Shown piece by piece: positions 6,793 through 13,032 of a stretch of DNA of 17,420 nt. Position 1 is the stretch's first letter; every line of letters begins with the position of its first letter. Location of the stretch: contig CAZEGI010000023.1 of the NCBI GenBank assembly GCA_964512105.1, positions 1-17,420 of the forward strand. Direction: 5' to 3'. Under the pieces are notes generated by a model. The model was not told where the DNA came from, made no database searches, and saw nothing but the letters and a program-made list of their open reading frames with translations. Made by a program: the position numbers and the translations under genes. Source of the stretch: CAZEGI01 sp964512105 (GTDB lineage Archaea > Altiarchaeota > Altiarchaeia > IMC4 > CAZEGI01).

Positions 6793-7214
6793 TAGAAACC
6801 GTTACCAGACTCACGGAACTCGAAGAGCACATAAAAAAATCAGGACTTGGGTTCAGGGACGCGATACTCGACTACTACAAAAAACTCGGGGAAACGCTCG
6901 GCTTTGAGGTGCGGGTTAATGCGCCATTGATAATGCACGGTGTTAATCTTGGAAACATTGACCTCATGTGGGTCCAGCCGAATGTTGTTTTCTTCTGCGA
7001 GTTTGGCGCATTCGACGAGGTCCTGAAACACCTCTGGAAAATTGCGGAATTAAAACCGGAACTCGCGGTTCTTGTTTTAAGTTCAAATTCGCGATGCAAA
7101 CCCGAGAAGGTTGCGGAGCTCATAAGAAAATCGGGACTGACGGAAAACATCCGGAACAGGACGCTCGTACTTGACATTGAAAGAAGAAAAATCATGCACA
7201 GCCCTAAACCTTGA
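6789..7214 (+). CDS. Small protein resembling PD-(D/E)XK nuclease-like domains
   Basis: 141 residues, not assigned to a named family. The start at 6789 overlaps the nnr stop by 4 bp (ATGA); an upstream in-frame ATG at 6663 would lie deep inside nnr and is not credible. The layout is a helical N-terminus, strand with E40 (GFEVRV), a strand G-N-I-D58-L-M-W-V, a hydrophobic strand ending F-F-C-E71, and then helix and strand (about 78-98). D58 and E71, followed by an amphipathic helix, recall the D...E core of PD-(D/E)XK proteins that bind or cut DNA. The usual Lys after the Glu is replaced by Phe-Gly, so catalysis is doubtful. The C-terminus overlaps the convergent rps3ae end by 11 bp. Translational coupling to nnr suggests shared expression, not necessarily shared function. 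Confidence 0.55.
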   Translation: MIETVTRLTELEEHIKKSGLGFRDAILDYYKKLGETLGFEVRVNAPLIMHGVNLGNIDLMWVQPNVVFFCEFGAFDEVLKHLWKIAELKPELAVLVLSSNSRCKPEKVAELIRKSGLTENIRNRTLVLDIERRKIMHSPKP

Positions 7215-7764
7215 GCAGTTTCAGCTCCCACACCTCGACGCGGTGAATCGGGGTTATCTTCTTTACCTTCTGGTAGATCTCCGTTCCGAGCTTTCCGAAG
7301 ATTATGAGCTGCACGAACTGTTCCAGTTTCGTTCCCTTGTACCTGTCAACCGTTTTTGAAATCACGTCAAGAACCTCCTTCTTCTGCGTCGCGCGCAGCT
7401 TTCTCGGAGTTATAACCATAATTTTCATCCTCACCTTCGAATCCTGCAACTGCAAATCCCTCACGTAATCCGTTTTCCCCATACTCTTCCGCATCCTCGA
7501 CCTCAGGTAAGCGTGTACGATGCTGAACTCCTTGAGTTTCGTGTTTGCGGCGTTTTCCTTGATTTCGCTTATCTCGAAGGTCAGCTTGAGATGCTGTTTT
7601 GAGCGGTCCTCGAGCAGGTCAGAGAGAAAAACTGAAACCGATCTCCCAAGAAGCAGTTTCGGTTCTGATGACACCGTCGAGCCAAGCTCCTTGTAGTCGA
7701 AATTCTCCGGTGCCAAAATCTTGTACACTGCTTTATCCTTCCACAAACCTGTTTTTTTAGCCAT
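7204..7764 (-). CDS. rps3ae: Small-subunit ribosomal protein eS1 (S3Ae)
   Basis: 186 residues, within the archaeal range. eS1 sits on the platform of the 30S subunit near the mRNA exit. Family features seen are the K-W/K-D-K opening, a L-G-R-x-V-x-V-x-L-x-D-L segment, the strongly conserved S-K-Q-H-L-K-L (55-61), an R-S-R-M-R-K-S basic stretch and a C-terminal F-G-K-L-G-T-E-I-Y-Q-K-V-K-K segment followed by R-V-E-V. The ATG at 7764 overlaps the pcc1 end by 8 bp, so translation is probably coupled. The order rps15-pcc1-rps3ae is one I recognise from archaeal genomes. The 3' end overlaps the convergent gene by 11 bp. Confidence 0.93.
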   Translation of the reverse strand: MAKKTGLWKDKAVYKILAPENFDYKELGSTVSSEPKLLLGRSVSVFLSDLLEDRSKQHLKLTFEISEIKENAANTKLKEFSIVHAYLRSRMRKSMGKTDYVRDLQLQDSKVRMKIMVITPRKLRATQKKEVLDVISKTVDRYKGTKLEQFVQLIIFGKLGTEIYQKVKKITPIHRVEVWELKLLKV

Positions 7765-7981
7765 TCTTTAACATGCTTTCAGAAACCATCTGGCAGGAAA
7801 TCAGATCGTCTATGGTTGACAGCAACGTATTTATGTCGTTCGTCTCGATTTTTGTTTTCACAGCGCCGTTGTGTGTGGTCTCGATATGGAGCCACTCCGA
7901 GTTTAAGTTATCGACATTCAACGCTGATGCAACGCTTTCCGCGTTCTTTGAATCCGTTTTGAGTGTTGCACTACACAACAT
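7757..7981 (-). CDS. pcc1: KEOPS complex subunit Pcc1
   Basis: 74 residues, the usual small size. Pcc1 is the dimerising subunit of KEOPS, which makes N6-threonylcarbamoyladenosine (t6A) at position 37 of ANN-decoding tRNAs with Kae1, Bud32 and Cgi121. Seen here are the family pattern of an N-terminal strand, the helix with A-x-S-V-A-S-A-L-N-V-D-N, two strands around residues 30-45 and a C-terminal helix starting near residue 48 (D-I-N-T-L-L-S-T-I-D-D-L). It starts 1 bp after the rps15 stop and overlaps rps3ae by 8 bp, so all three are likely co-expressed. Short size makes the call rest partly on this context. No other KEOPS gene is in the window. Confidence 0.85.
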   Translation of the reverse strand: MLCSATLKTDSKNAESVASALNVDNLNSEWLHIETTHNGAVKTKIETNDINTLLSTIDDLISCQMVSESMLKNG

Positions 7982-7982
7982 T

Positions 7983-8426
7983 TTATCTCGTTTTTTCAGG
8001 GTCGTATATCCAGCTTTCAGGCAGTCTTTTCTCGGCCTTGTAGTATTTCACGAGCCGCTTTATCCTCGATTCTATAAGCAGCAAACCGTGTTTGTTGTGA
8101 ATGTCCTTCTTGTGCTTGCTCAGGTGTTCACGCAGAACAAACGCGCGCCTTATGAGGTTTCTCAAATCCTCGGGAAGGTCCTTCTCGAGCTTGTTTTCCT
8201 TCAGGGTTTGTGTTATGCTCTTTCCGGTTATGTCCCGGACAGAGGGAATGCCATACTGGTCCCGAAGTATCAGCCCGATTTTGCTTTTCGTGTTTCCCGC
8301 CTTCGCGAGGTTTACCACAAACTCCTCAACCTCCTCCCTGGAGTAGGTAACCCATTCTACCGGCCCCGTTCTCTTGGGTTTTTTCGAACCCGACTTGCCT
8401 TTCTTGCGTGCGTGAATTCTTGCCAT
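7983..8426 (-). CDS. rps15: Small-subunit ribosomal protein uS15 (S15P/S13e)
   Basis: 147 residues, the archaeal/eukaryotic form with an N-terminal extension relative to bacterial S15. It binds the central domain of 16S rRNA. Seen: the M-A-R-I-H-A-R-K-K-G-K-S-G-S opening, the W-V-T-Y-S/E-E-V region, G-x-I-L-R-D-Q-Y-G-I-P-S-V (around 51-63), H-L-x-K-H-x-K-D (101-108) and the R-I-x-R-L-x-K-Y-Y segment (120-128). First gene of rps15-pcc1-rps3ae. Its ATG (8426-8424) is partly inside a perfect 11-bp stem-loop, and no Shine-Dalgarno site is seen, so the leader may control initiation. Confidence 0.96.
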   Translation of the reverse strand: MARIHARKKGKSGSKKPKRTGPVEWVTYSREEVEEFVVNLAKAGNTKSKIGLILRDQYGIPSVRDITGKSITQTLKENKLEKDLPEDLRNLIRRAFVLREHLSKHKKDIHNKHGLLLIESRIKRLVKYYKAEKRLPESWIYDPEKTR

Positions 8427-8449
8427 AAAACTTTTAACAAAAGTTTTAT
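8425..8449 (-). promoter_or_regulatory. Perfect stem-loop overlapping the rps15 start codon
   Basis: Arms 8425-8435 and 8439-8449 are perfectly complementary (11 bp) around a 3-base loop. On the rps15 strand the 3' arm ends with the A and T of the ATG, leaving only the G outside. The stem is mostly A/T pairs with one G-C. Such a structure could hide or present the start codon. Bacterial S15 represses its own mRNA through leader structures, but no archaeal equivalent is shown here. Confidence 0.55.
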
Positions 8450-8451
8450 CA

Positions 8452-8479
8452 CACTAAAAATCGCTTTGCGATTTTTGTG
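8452..8479. promoter_or_regulatory. Stem-loop in the rps15 leader
   Basis: Arms 8456-8464 and 8468-8476 pair perfectly (9 bp) around TTT. Three more pairs (8452-8454 with 8477-8479) extend the stem across a single unpaired base at 8455. A similar plan (three outer pairs, one bulged base, long perfect stem, TTT loop) recurs in the next stem-loop. Confidence 0.55.
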
Positions 8480-8509
8480 CCCAAAGATTTGTTTTACAAA
8501 TCTTTCGGG
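8480..8509. promoter_or_regulatory. Stem-loop in the rps15 leader
   Basis: Arms 8483-8492 and 8496-8505 pair perfectly (10 bp) around TTT. CCC at 8480-8482 and GGG at 8507-8509 extend it across one bulged base (8506). It begins directly after the previous stem-loop. Confidence 0.55.
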
Positions 8510-8515
8510 AAACAT

Positions 8516-8549
8516 GTGTGTTTTGCATCCTTCGGATGCTCAAGCACAC
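8516..8549. promoter_or_regulatory. Stem-loop in the rps15 leader
   Basis: Inner arms 8525-8530 and 8534-8539 (6 bp, TTC loop) are enclosed by GTGTG (8516-8520) and CACAC (8545-8549), with an internal loop between the two stems. It is the fourth stem-loop upstream of rps15 and the most G/C-rich of the set. Confidence 0.5.
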
Positions 8550-8604
8550 TGAATTAGTGGTATGAGCCAGAAACCAAACGGATCCAACTCATCCAGAACT
8601 AAGG

Positions 8605-8612
8605 TTTATAAA
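8605..8612 (-). promoter_or_regulatory. TATA-like box for rps15-pcc1-rps3ae
   Basis: TTTATAAA is its own reverse complement, so the box alone gives no direction. The only gene it can serve downstream is rps15 on the minus strand. Start of transcription about 25 bases further would be near 8580, giving a leader of roughly 150 bases that carries all four stem-loops. The stretch 8550-8604 in between holds no gene I can see. Confidence 0.45.
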
Positions 8613-8642
8613 ATAGCATCCATAGCTTAAAAATGCTATTTT
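8610..8642. terminator. Inverted repeat at the end of the RecJ-like gene
   Basis: Arms 8610-8619 and 8633-8642 are a perfect 10-bp inverted repeat with a 13-base loop. It includes the stop codon of the RecJ-like gene (8636-8638) and is followed by T-rich sequence on both strands. A terminator-like role for the minus-strand gene is inferred. It abuts the rps15 TATA box. Confidence 0.45.
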
Positions 8643-10021
8643 TTCGCATGCAGCTGTTTCTTGAAAATTTCGTTTGCAAGATGCATGAATTCCTGTTTCT
8701 TGTCTTTTGGAACTCGTGCGCCCGCCGCGATGTCGTGGCCGCCGCCCTCTCCACCGAACGCGCTGCTTGCGTCCCGCATGGCATTTCCGAGATGGATTCC
8801 TTTTCTTATCAAGTCCCAGTTTCCGCGCGCTGAAACCTTTATGAAATTTTTGTCGTCCCTGTCCTCTGCGAATCCGAGAACTGGTTTGTCCGGCGGTATC
8901 ACGGTTCCCTGACCCATGCCTGCAACAACTCCGACAATGCTTTCCTTTATTTTTCCTTCAGCATCGAAGTAATAAAGATTGCTTAAAGATTCTACACCCT
9001 TAAGCTGCAGGTATTCTAAACCGTCCTTCAGTTCCTTCCTGTGCTTTTGCAGAATGTCCCGTGCTTTATCCAGATTCGTGCCTCTGTCACCAAGACATAT
9101 TTCAACGCCGATTTCTGCTTTGCTCTGGCGTCCGCACGCGTTCATTAAAGTTGCAAACTCCTTTGCGTCCCGGAGTTCTGTTCTCTTTTCCTCGTTTAGG
9201 AGCGTGTAAACCTCGCCTATCATCCTTTGAATCACGAACTCGGGCTTTCCGAGATTGAGCAGGTGTATGTACAGCGCTGTTGTCAGTTTTTTTCTTTCCT
9301 CGAAACTCAAATCAACGTAGTTCCTCCAGTCGCCGTTGGATTTCGGGTTTATTCCCAGATCCGAGATGAACTGCGTGCATGCGGCAGGATTTCCGATAAG
9401 GCCCGGGATTAACGGATCCGAGGAATACGCGAGCATGTTGTTAAGAGGCCGGCTCTGGCGCCCAAAAAGCCGCAGGTCGTTTTTTACTTTTAGTGAACCA
9501 TCCTCAACGCCATCGTTAAGAACTATGCGGTTTAACGAGTGCAGTTTGCCGTTGGAATCCTGCATGTCTCCGACAGCGCCGACGATGGCTATCGGCGACA
9601 TGTTTCTAAAGCCGAGTGATTTTGCAACAAAATATGCCAGGCAGGACGCGCTGACATCTATGCCGCCGTCATAACCATGAGGATGTGGATTGACCTGTAG
9701 CTCGTAGTTTTTCTCCGGAACGTGGTGGTCGATTATGTAATACTTCTGTTTGAGATTTTTTTCTAGCAGGGATAACTGGCCGCTGCCCAGATCCGTGAGA
9801 ACTACTGTCTTATTTGCATCAGCGATTTTCCCTATGGTTGTGCTGTCGAGCTGCTTCAGAATCATGAACTCTGTTTTTTTGTGGAGTTTTTTTAGCAGGT
9901 CCACGATGATTGCGCACGCTGTAACGCCATCCGCATCGTGGTGGCTCACTACGAGCAGGTCATCCTCCTGCTTAAGTCTCCCTGAAAATTTCTGAATGTC
10001 TGACCAAAACTCGGCTTTCAT
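8636..10021 (-). CDS. Archaeal RecJ-like DHH/DHHA1 single-strand exonuclease
   Basis: 461 residues. Archaeal RecJ-like proteins (including the GINS-associated nuclease GAN) degrade single-stranded DNA or RNA or pair with the replicative helicase. The DHH domain shows S-H-H-D-A-D-G (26-32), T-D-L-G-S-G (76-81), D98-H99-H100 and V-G-A-V-G-D (147-152). The DHHA1 domain ends with the nucleic-acid-binding G-G-G-H-D-I-A-A-G-A (426-435). All metal-binding motifs look present, so an active enzyme is expected. It lies directly upstream of rps15-pcc1-rps3ae on the same strand, separated by an inverted repeat and a promoter. A gene for a GINS subunit is not in the window, so assignment to GAN specifically is open. 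Confidence 0.9.
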   Translation of the reverse strand: MKAEFWSDIQKFSGRLKQEDDLLVVSHHDADGVTACAIIVDLLKKLHKKTEFMILKQLDSTTIGKIADANKTVVLTDLGSGQLSLLEKNLKQKYYIIDHHVPEKNYELQVNPHPHGYDGGIDVSASCLAYFVAKSLGFRNMSPIAIVGAVGDMQDSNGKLHSLNRIVLNDGVEDGSLKVKNDLRLFGRQSRPLNNMLAYSSDPLIPGLIGNPAACTQFISDLGINPKSNGDWRNYVDLSFEERKKLTTALYIHLLNLGKPEFVIQRMIGEVYTLLNEEKRTELRDAKEFATLMNACGRQSKAEIGVEICLGDRGTNLDKARDILQKHRKELKDGLEYLQLKGVESLSNLYYFDAEGKIKESIVGVVAGMGQGTVIPPDKPVLGFAEDRDDKNFIKVSARGNWDLIRKGIHLGNAMRDASSAFGGEGGGHDIAAGARVPKDKKQEFMHLANEIFKKQLHAKK

Positions 10022-10057
10022 TTTAAAAGTAAGGATATGGTACTCAGCGCTTATTAA

Positions 10058-10618
10058 TCACGCAAGAAGTCTGTCAAGGGTTTCCATCCACCTGTCGGTT
10101 TCGCTGCCTGTGAATAGGAGGACTTCCTTCTCCACCCCCTCGTCCAGATAAAAAATCCGTATGTATTTTGCAAGAAGTCTCTGCTCGTCCGCGTACTGGT
10201 TTATCCTGAACAGAGGCACGTAAAAGATTGCTGCTCCCGTTCCGGACGGTTCTGCGATTATGCCGAGGTTTGTGAGGTAGAGGTTCACGGACATCGGTGG
10301 CTCCTTTCCGATAAAGCCCATCCTCGTGCTCGGGAAAAGAATCGTTGAGCCGCCCGTGCTTTTGGTTTCGAGGATTACTTCCTCGCCCGCGCCAAGTTCA
10401 ATTTCCGGGGCGGTTTTTTCGAAGGATTCGAAGGTATGCGGAACAAAGAACATGCCGACTGCCAAACCGAGCAGGATGAGCACCACGCTGAACAGGGACA
10501 TGATGCGATTTTCGGAGGTGTAGATTACGACCGAACCCACAGCCAGTAGCAGAACAACTGCAACGCCCACAATCAACACGGTGTTTCTCCTTGATAGTTT
10601 TTTTCCTTTGGTTGCCAT
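10058..10618 (-). CDS. Two-helix membrane protein with a PH-like cytoplasmic domain
   Basis: 186 residues. A basic start (KGKKLSRR) is followed by two membrane helices, about 13-33 and 41-60, and then a soluble domain of alternating short strands (about 70-160) ending in a helix (E-T-D-R-W-M-E-T-L-D-R-L-L). Strands followed by one C-terminal helix with a conserved-looking Trp recall bacterial PH-like (bPH/GRAM-type) domains, but I see no diagnostic motif. The positively charged N-terminus predicts both ends in the cytoplasm. The stop lies 36 bp before the RecJ-like gene, so the two may share a transcript. No function is proposed. Confidence 0.65.
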   Translation of the reverse strand: MATKGKKLSRRNTVLIVGVAVVLLLAVGSVVIYTSENRIMSLFSVVLILLGLAVGMFFVPHTFESFEKTAPEIELGAGEEVILETKSTGGSTILFPSTRMGFIGKEPPMSVNLYLTNLGIIAEPSGTGAAIFYVPLFRINQYADEQRLLAKYIRIFYLDEGVEKEVLLFTGSETDRWMETLDRLLA

Positions 10619-10670
10619 TGTTAGTTATTTATATGAATATAATAAAGAAAGGTGAGGGGGGATATGAAGA
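10619..10670. promoter_or_regulatory. Divergent promoter region with Shine-Dalgarno site for the plus-strand gene
   Basis: A/T-rich sequence at 10625-10647 contains TATA-like blocks usable in both directions. GGTGAG followed by a G run (10651-10661) matches the 3' end of archaeal 16S rRNA and precedes the ATG at 10671. An earlier ATG at 10664 lies at better spacing but opens a frame that stops after nine codons; it overlaps the real start out of frame. Confidence 0.5.
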
Positions 10671-11564
10671 ATGAACTCCGAACAAGCAAGTAGGATTATA
10701 CTTTATGTTGTTGAGAAGACTGAACCGAGGTGGAGAGAATTTGACGAACATTGGGGTAATATCAACAGATTGCTCCTTTCTCGGGGTTATGAACAGGGGG
10801 GATTTTTGGCTGGGGACTTTGTTAAAATATTAGACATTCGTGGTGTATCATCAATTGAGAAAATTGGGGGGATACTAGACAACTATAAAGGTAAGACCTC
10901 GTATAATCGTGAATTCGCTGGGTCTCTCGAAAAACCTTTTTATCAAGATACGAAGAATGGAGTATATGGCGAAGAAGGTAAAGAATTTTTTAAATCCGTT
11001 CAGGAATTTAGAGGAAAACACGGTGCTTGGTTTTGGAGTAAAGTGTGGCAGATGTTAGTGTGTTGCAATTACCTGAAAAATAACTACAGAGGTAGTTATT
11101 CTTATTTCTTAAAAAGAAAATATGCGGGGTTTAAAAAAATGCCGGACACCTCAGACGCTGAGTTTCTCTCAATTTCTTCGCAAGACTGGGAATCATTTAA
11201 AATAGCTAAAAACCCCTGGAAGGAATTGTGTGGCATAGGCGTAAATGTGTTTGATTATATCGTTGCTGATATTACGGAGGCTGAGTTTGTCAAGGAGTCG
11301 TATAAATTTGATTCCGCAAACCAATACTTTTTTAGAGTGACGAGTATAGAAAAAATAGTAGAGAATATCAATCGTGAAAATGTAATTGATTTCTTGAAAC
11401 AACTAAATTTACCATATGCTCTAAGAGAAATCAATAAAGGTATTTACACCTACTGCTCCGTAAGTGAAGCTAAAAATTTTGGATTTTGTCGCGATAGAAT
11501 AACATGTGAAAAATGTGGCGTAAATGACATATGCGAAAAAAATATAGATGCTGTGAGACGATAA
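10671..11564 (+). CDS. Divergent HhH-GPD-like protein with C-terminal Fe-S cluster loop (possible DNA glycosylase)
   Basis: 297 residues. The C-terminus has four cysteines, C273-x5-C279-x2-C282-x5-C288, close to the C-x6-C-x2-C-x5-C [4Fe-4S] loop of endonuclease III relatives. Upstream is a helix-hairpin-helix-like segment with G188-I-G190 followed by a helix, and 24 residues further D214 in F-D-S, the place of the catalytic Asp in HhH-GPD glycosylases. The Lys used by bifunctional glycosylase/lyases has Asn192 in its place. Base excision or recognition of modified DNA is therefore inferred, not shown. The first 170 residues match nothing I recognise. Two sampled 60-base stretches have 35-38% G+C against about 50% in a cdc48 stretch, suggesting recent transfer. 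It is followed 1 bp later by the flavoprotein gene. Confidence 0.5.
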   Translation: MNSEQASRIILYVVEKTEPRWREFDEHWGNINRLLLSRGYEQGGFLAGDFVKILDIRGVSSIEKIGGILDNYKGKTSYNREFAGSLEKPFYQDTKNGVYGEEGKEFFKSVQEFRGKHGAWFWSKVWQMLVCCNYLKNNYRGSYSYFLKRKYAGFKKMPDTSDAEFLSISSQDWESFKIAKNPWKELCGIGVNVFDYIVADITEAEFVKESYKFDSANQYFFRVTSIEKIVENINRENVIDFLKQLNLPYALREINKGIYTYCSVSEAKNFGFCRDRITCEKCGVNDICEKNIDAVRR

Positions 11565-11565
11565 C

Positions 11566-12096
11566 ATGGAAATTTTGTGGTGCATAACCGGAGCAGGGCA
11601 TTTGCTTGCAGAAACTACTGCAGTGATGGAAAAAATCTCGAAGAAACATCGCATTACGATTGCTTTCTCGACCGCGGCTTACGAGGTTACCGCGATGTAC
11701 AACCTGCTGGACCGGATAAAGAACGTATCAAAAAAAGTAATCCTGGAAAAGGACCAGGGCGCTTCCGCTCCGTTTTGTTGCAGGATGAATAAAAAAAACT
11801 TTGACAGGATAATTGTCGCGCCGTGCACCGCCAACACAGTCGCAAAAATTGTTAATGGAATCGCTGACACCCTGGTTACGAATGTCGTCGCCCAGGGCAT
11901 GAAAGGCAAGATTCCTGTTACGGTTGTGCCGACGGATTTGAAAAAAAAGGTGGAAACAACAACGCACAGGGGTAAGAGGATAACAATCCATTGCAGGGAT
12001 GTGGATTTAAAAAACATAAAGAAACTGAAACATCAGGGAATAGAAGTTGTAGAAGAACCAAAAAAGATCAGATACTCCACCTTTAAGGTGGAGTAG
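11566..12096 (+). CDS. Archaeal flavoprotein of the AfpA / dihydromethanopterin-reductase-like group
   Basis: 176 residues. The N-terminal C-I-T-G-A-G-H-L-L (6-14) and A-P-C-T-A-N-T-V-A-K-I (85-95) are hallmarks of the small FMN-binding flavoprotein fold shared by archaeoflavoprotein AfpA and DmrX/DmrB-type dihydromethanopterin reductases. G-I-A-D-T-L-V-T-N (98-106), V-P-V/T-D-like sequence near 116-124 and a final V-D-L-K-N-I-K-K-L segment also fit. Electron transfer via FMN in the cytoplasm is expected; the donor is unknown, and no methanogenesis genes are visible. It starts 1 bp after the AT-rich gene and so is probably co-transcribed, yet its base composition looks native. Its last nine codons and stop lie in a stem-loop. 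Confidence 0.8.
   Translation: MEILWCITGAGHLLAETTAVMEKISKKHRITIAFSTAAYEVTAMYNLLDRIKNVSKKVILEKDQGASAPFCCRMNKKNFDRIIVAPCTANTVAKIVNGIADTLVTNVVAQGMKGKIPVTVVPTDLKKKVETTTHRGKRITIHCRDVDLKNIKKLKHQGIEVVEEPKKIRYSTFKVE
12073..12095. other. Stem-loop covering the end of the flavoprotein gene
   Basis: TACTCCACC (12073-12081) and GGTGGAGTA (12087-12095) pair perfectly with a 5-base loop. The structure spans the last sense codons and two bases of the TAG stop. It has no T-run directly after it. Confidence 0.55.
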
Positions 12097-12098
12097 TC

Positions 12099-12129
12099 TT
12101 ACAAAGTCGAAGCTACTGCGACTTTGTAA
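12099..12129. other. 11-bp stem-loop in the intergenic region
   Basis: TTACAAAGTCG (12099-12109) and CGACTTTGTAA (12119-12129) pair perfectly. Within the 9-base loop, AG (12111-12112) can pair with CT (12116-12117). It starts three bases after the flavoprotein stop. A transcript-end or RNA-stability element is possible. Confidence 0.55.
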
Positions 12130-12139
12130 TAAAAATATA

Positions 12140-12165
12140 AAAAAGCGGGATTAGGCCCGCTTTTT
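12140..12165. terminator. Bidirectional terminator-like hairpin
   Basis: AAAAAGCGGG (12140-12149) and CCCGCTTTTT (12156-12165) form a 10-bp stem with a 6-base loop. It ends in T-runs on both strands and lies between convergent genes. The stop codon of the minus-strand membrane protein (12151-12153) is in the loop. Confidence 0.65.
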
Positions 12166-13032
12166 GGCTGCTGCAGCAATGGATTCCTTCAGGCCCAGAC
12201 CGAACGCAATCGCTATGCCTATGGATGCGCCCGCTACCACTATCTTGAATGAGTCCACCAGGATATCTATCTGCATAATCCCGAACTTGGGCAGCACCAA
12301 AACAACTCCGAGGAATATTATCACTATTTCGGCGCCAAGTGCTAACTCCTCTGCAAAACCCACCTTGACTTGTTTTGCCCTGTTACCCACAAAGTCCGCA
12401 ATTATCAGCGTTATCAGAAGGATAACTCCGCCAAATATCGCGCTTGGTATGTATGCCATAAGGTCCTGCATGAACCTCGACAGAACAGGTAGTCCCAGCT
12501 TGGCTGCGCCTTCCGTTAGGAACAACAGGACGATGTACCATTTCACCGTGCTTGCCAGCACACTTGTCACCGAAACGTCACCCAGTGCACGGTCTGCTTT
12601 CCTTCTTTTCAGCCCCTCTTCAAAGCCGATGGCATGAAGTCCGTCTCTAACAAACTTGTAGAAGAGCCCGCCGATTACCAAACCGATCACAGCAAGAACT
12701 ATGAACCATAGCAGGTTCGTCATGAAGGCAAACAGACCTTCGACGGTGGGGTTGATTAAGCCCGCGTTTATAACGAAAACCACTATAAGCCACTTCACGT
12801 ACAGCGACACAAAGTTCACTATCGAGGACCACAACGAAGCCGGCATGGCGCTGTAAAGCGTTATGTTTTTGGTTATCTCCCCTATGCTTAGAATTCTTCT
12901 TAGAACATTGCAGATCACGTAACCGATTATGTAACCCAGAATAAACAGCAGAATCAGACTCACGGCAATCTGACCGTATATCAGCAGAGCGGTTTGAAAA
13001 CTCGCTATTTGCGATTCAAAACCCGTAACCAT
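12151..13032 (-). CDS. Multi-helix membrane protein of the MscS-associated conserved-TM-helix type
   Basis: 293 residues, almost all hydrophobic, with about seven membrane helices (near 16-42, 72-92, 100-128, 158-178, 193-215, 227-249 and 257-280). The organisation resembles proteins with repeated 'conserved TM helix' segments linked to mechanosensitive ion channels: F-x-x-D-L-M-A-Y-I-P-x-x-I-F-G-G-V-I-L-L and a late G-x-A-x-A-F-G-L-G-L-K motif before a basic tail. The cytoplasmic beta domain of MscS is absent, so a classic tension-gated channel is not supported. Start at 13032 is fixed by a 9-base GGAGGTGAT site five bases upstream. It ends in a terminator-like hairpin opposite the flavoprotein gene and is divergent from rfcL. 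Confidence 0.8.
   Translation of the reverse strand: MVTGFESQIASFQTALLIYGQIAVSLILLFILGYIIGYVICNVLRRILSIGEITKNITLYSAMPASLWSSIVNFVSLYVKWLIVVFVINAGLINPTVEGLFAFMTNLLWFIVLAVIGLVIGGLFYKFVRDGLHAIGFEEGLKRRKADRALGDVSVTSVLASTVKWYIVLLFLTEGAAKLGLPVLSRFMQDLMAYIPSAIFGGVILLITLIIADFVGNRAKQVKVGFAEELALGAEIVIIFLGVVLVLPKFGIMQIDILVDSFKIVVAGASIGIAIAFGLGLKESIAAAAKKRA

Noticed and set aside
8452..8549. CRISPR-like repeat array
   Set aside because: The hairpins differ in sequence and there are no equal repeats with spacers.
7773..8552. Plus-strand open frame of about 259 codons across pcc1 and rps15
   Set aside because: It runs antisense to two clear genes and through the stem-loop leader; no family features.
8427..8635. 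Possible tRNA or C/D-box RNA in the intergenic region
   Set aside because: No cloverleaf, no T-arm consensus and no C and D boxes at usable spacing; the pairing is explained by separate stem-loops.
10664..10693. ATG at 10664 as the real start of the AT-rich gene or as a regulatory mini-gene
   Set aside because: It is out of frame with the gene and stops after nine codons; nothing supports its translation beyond nearness to the ribosome site.
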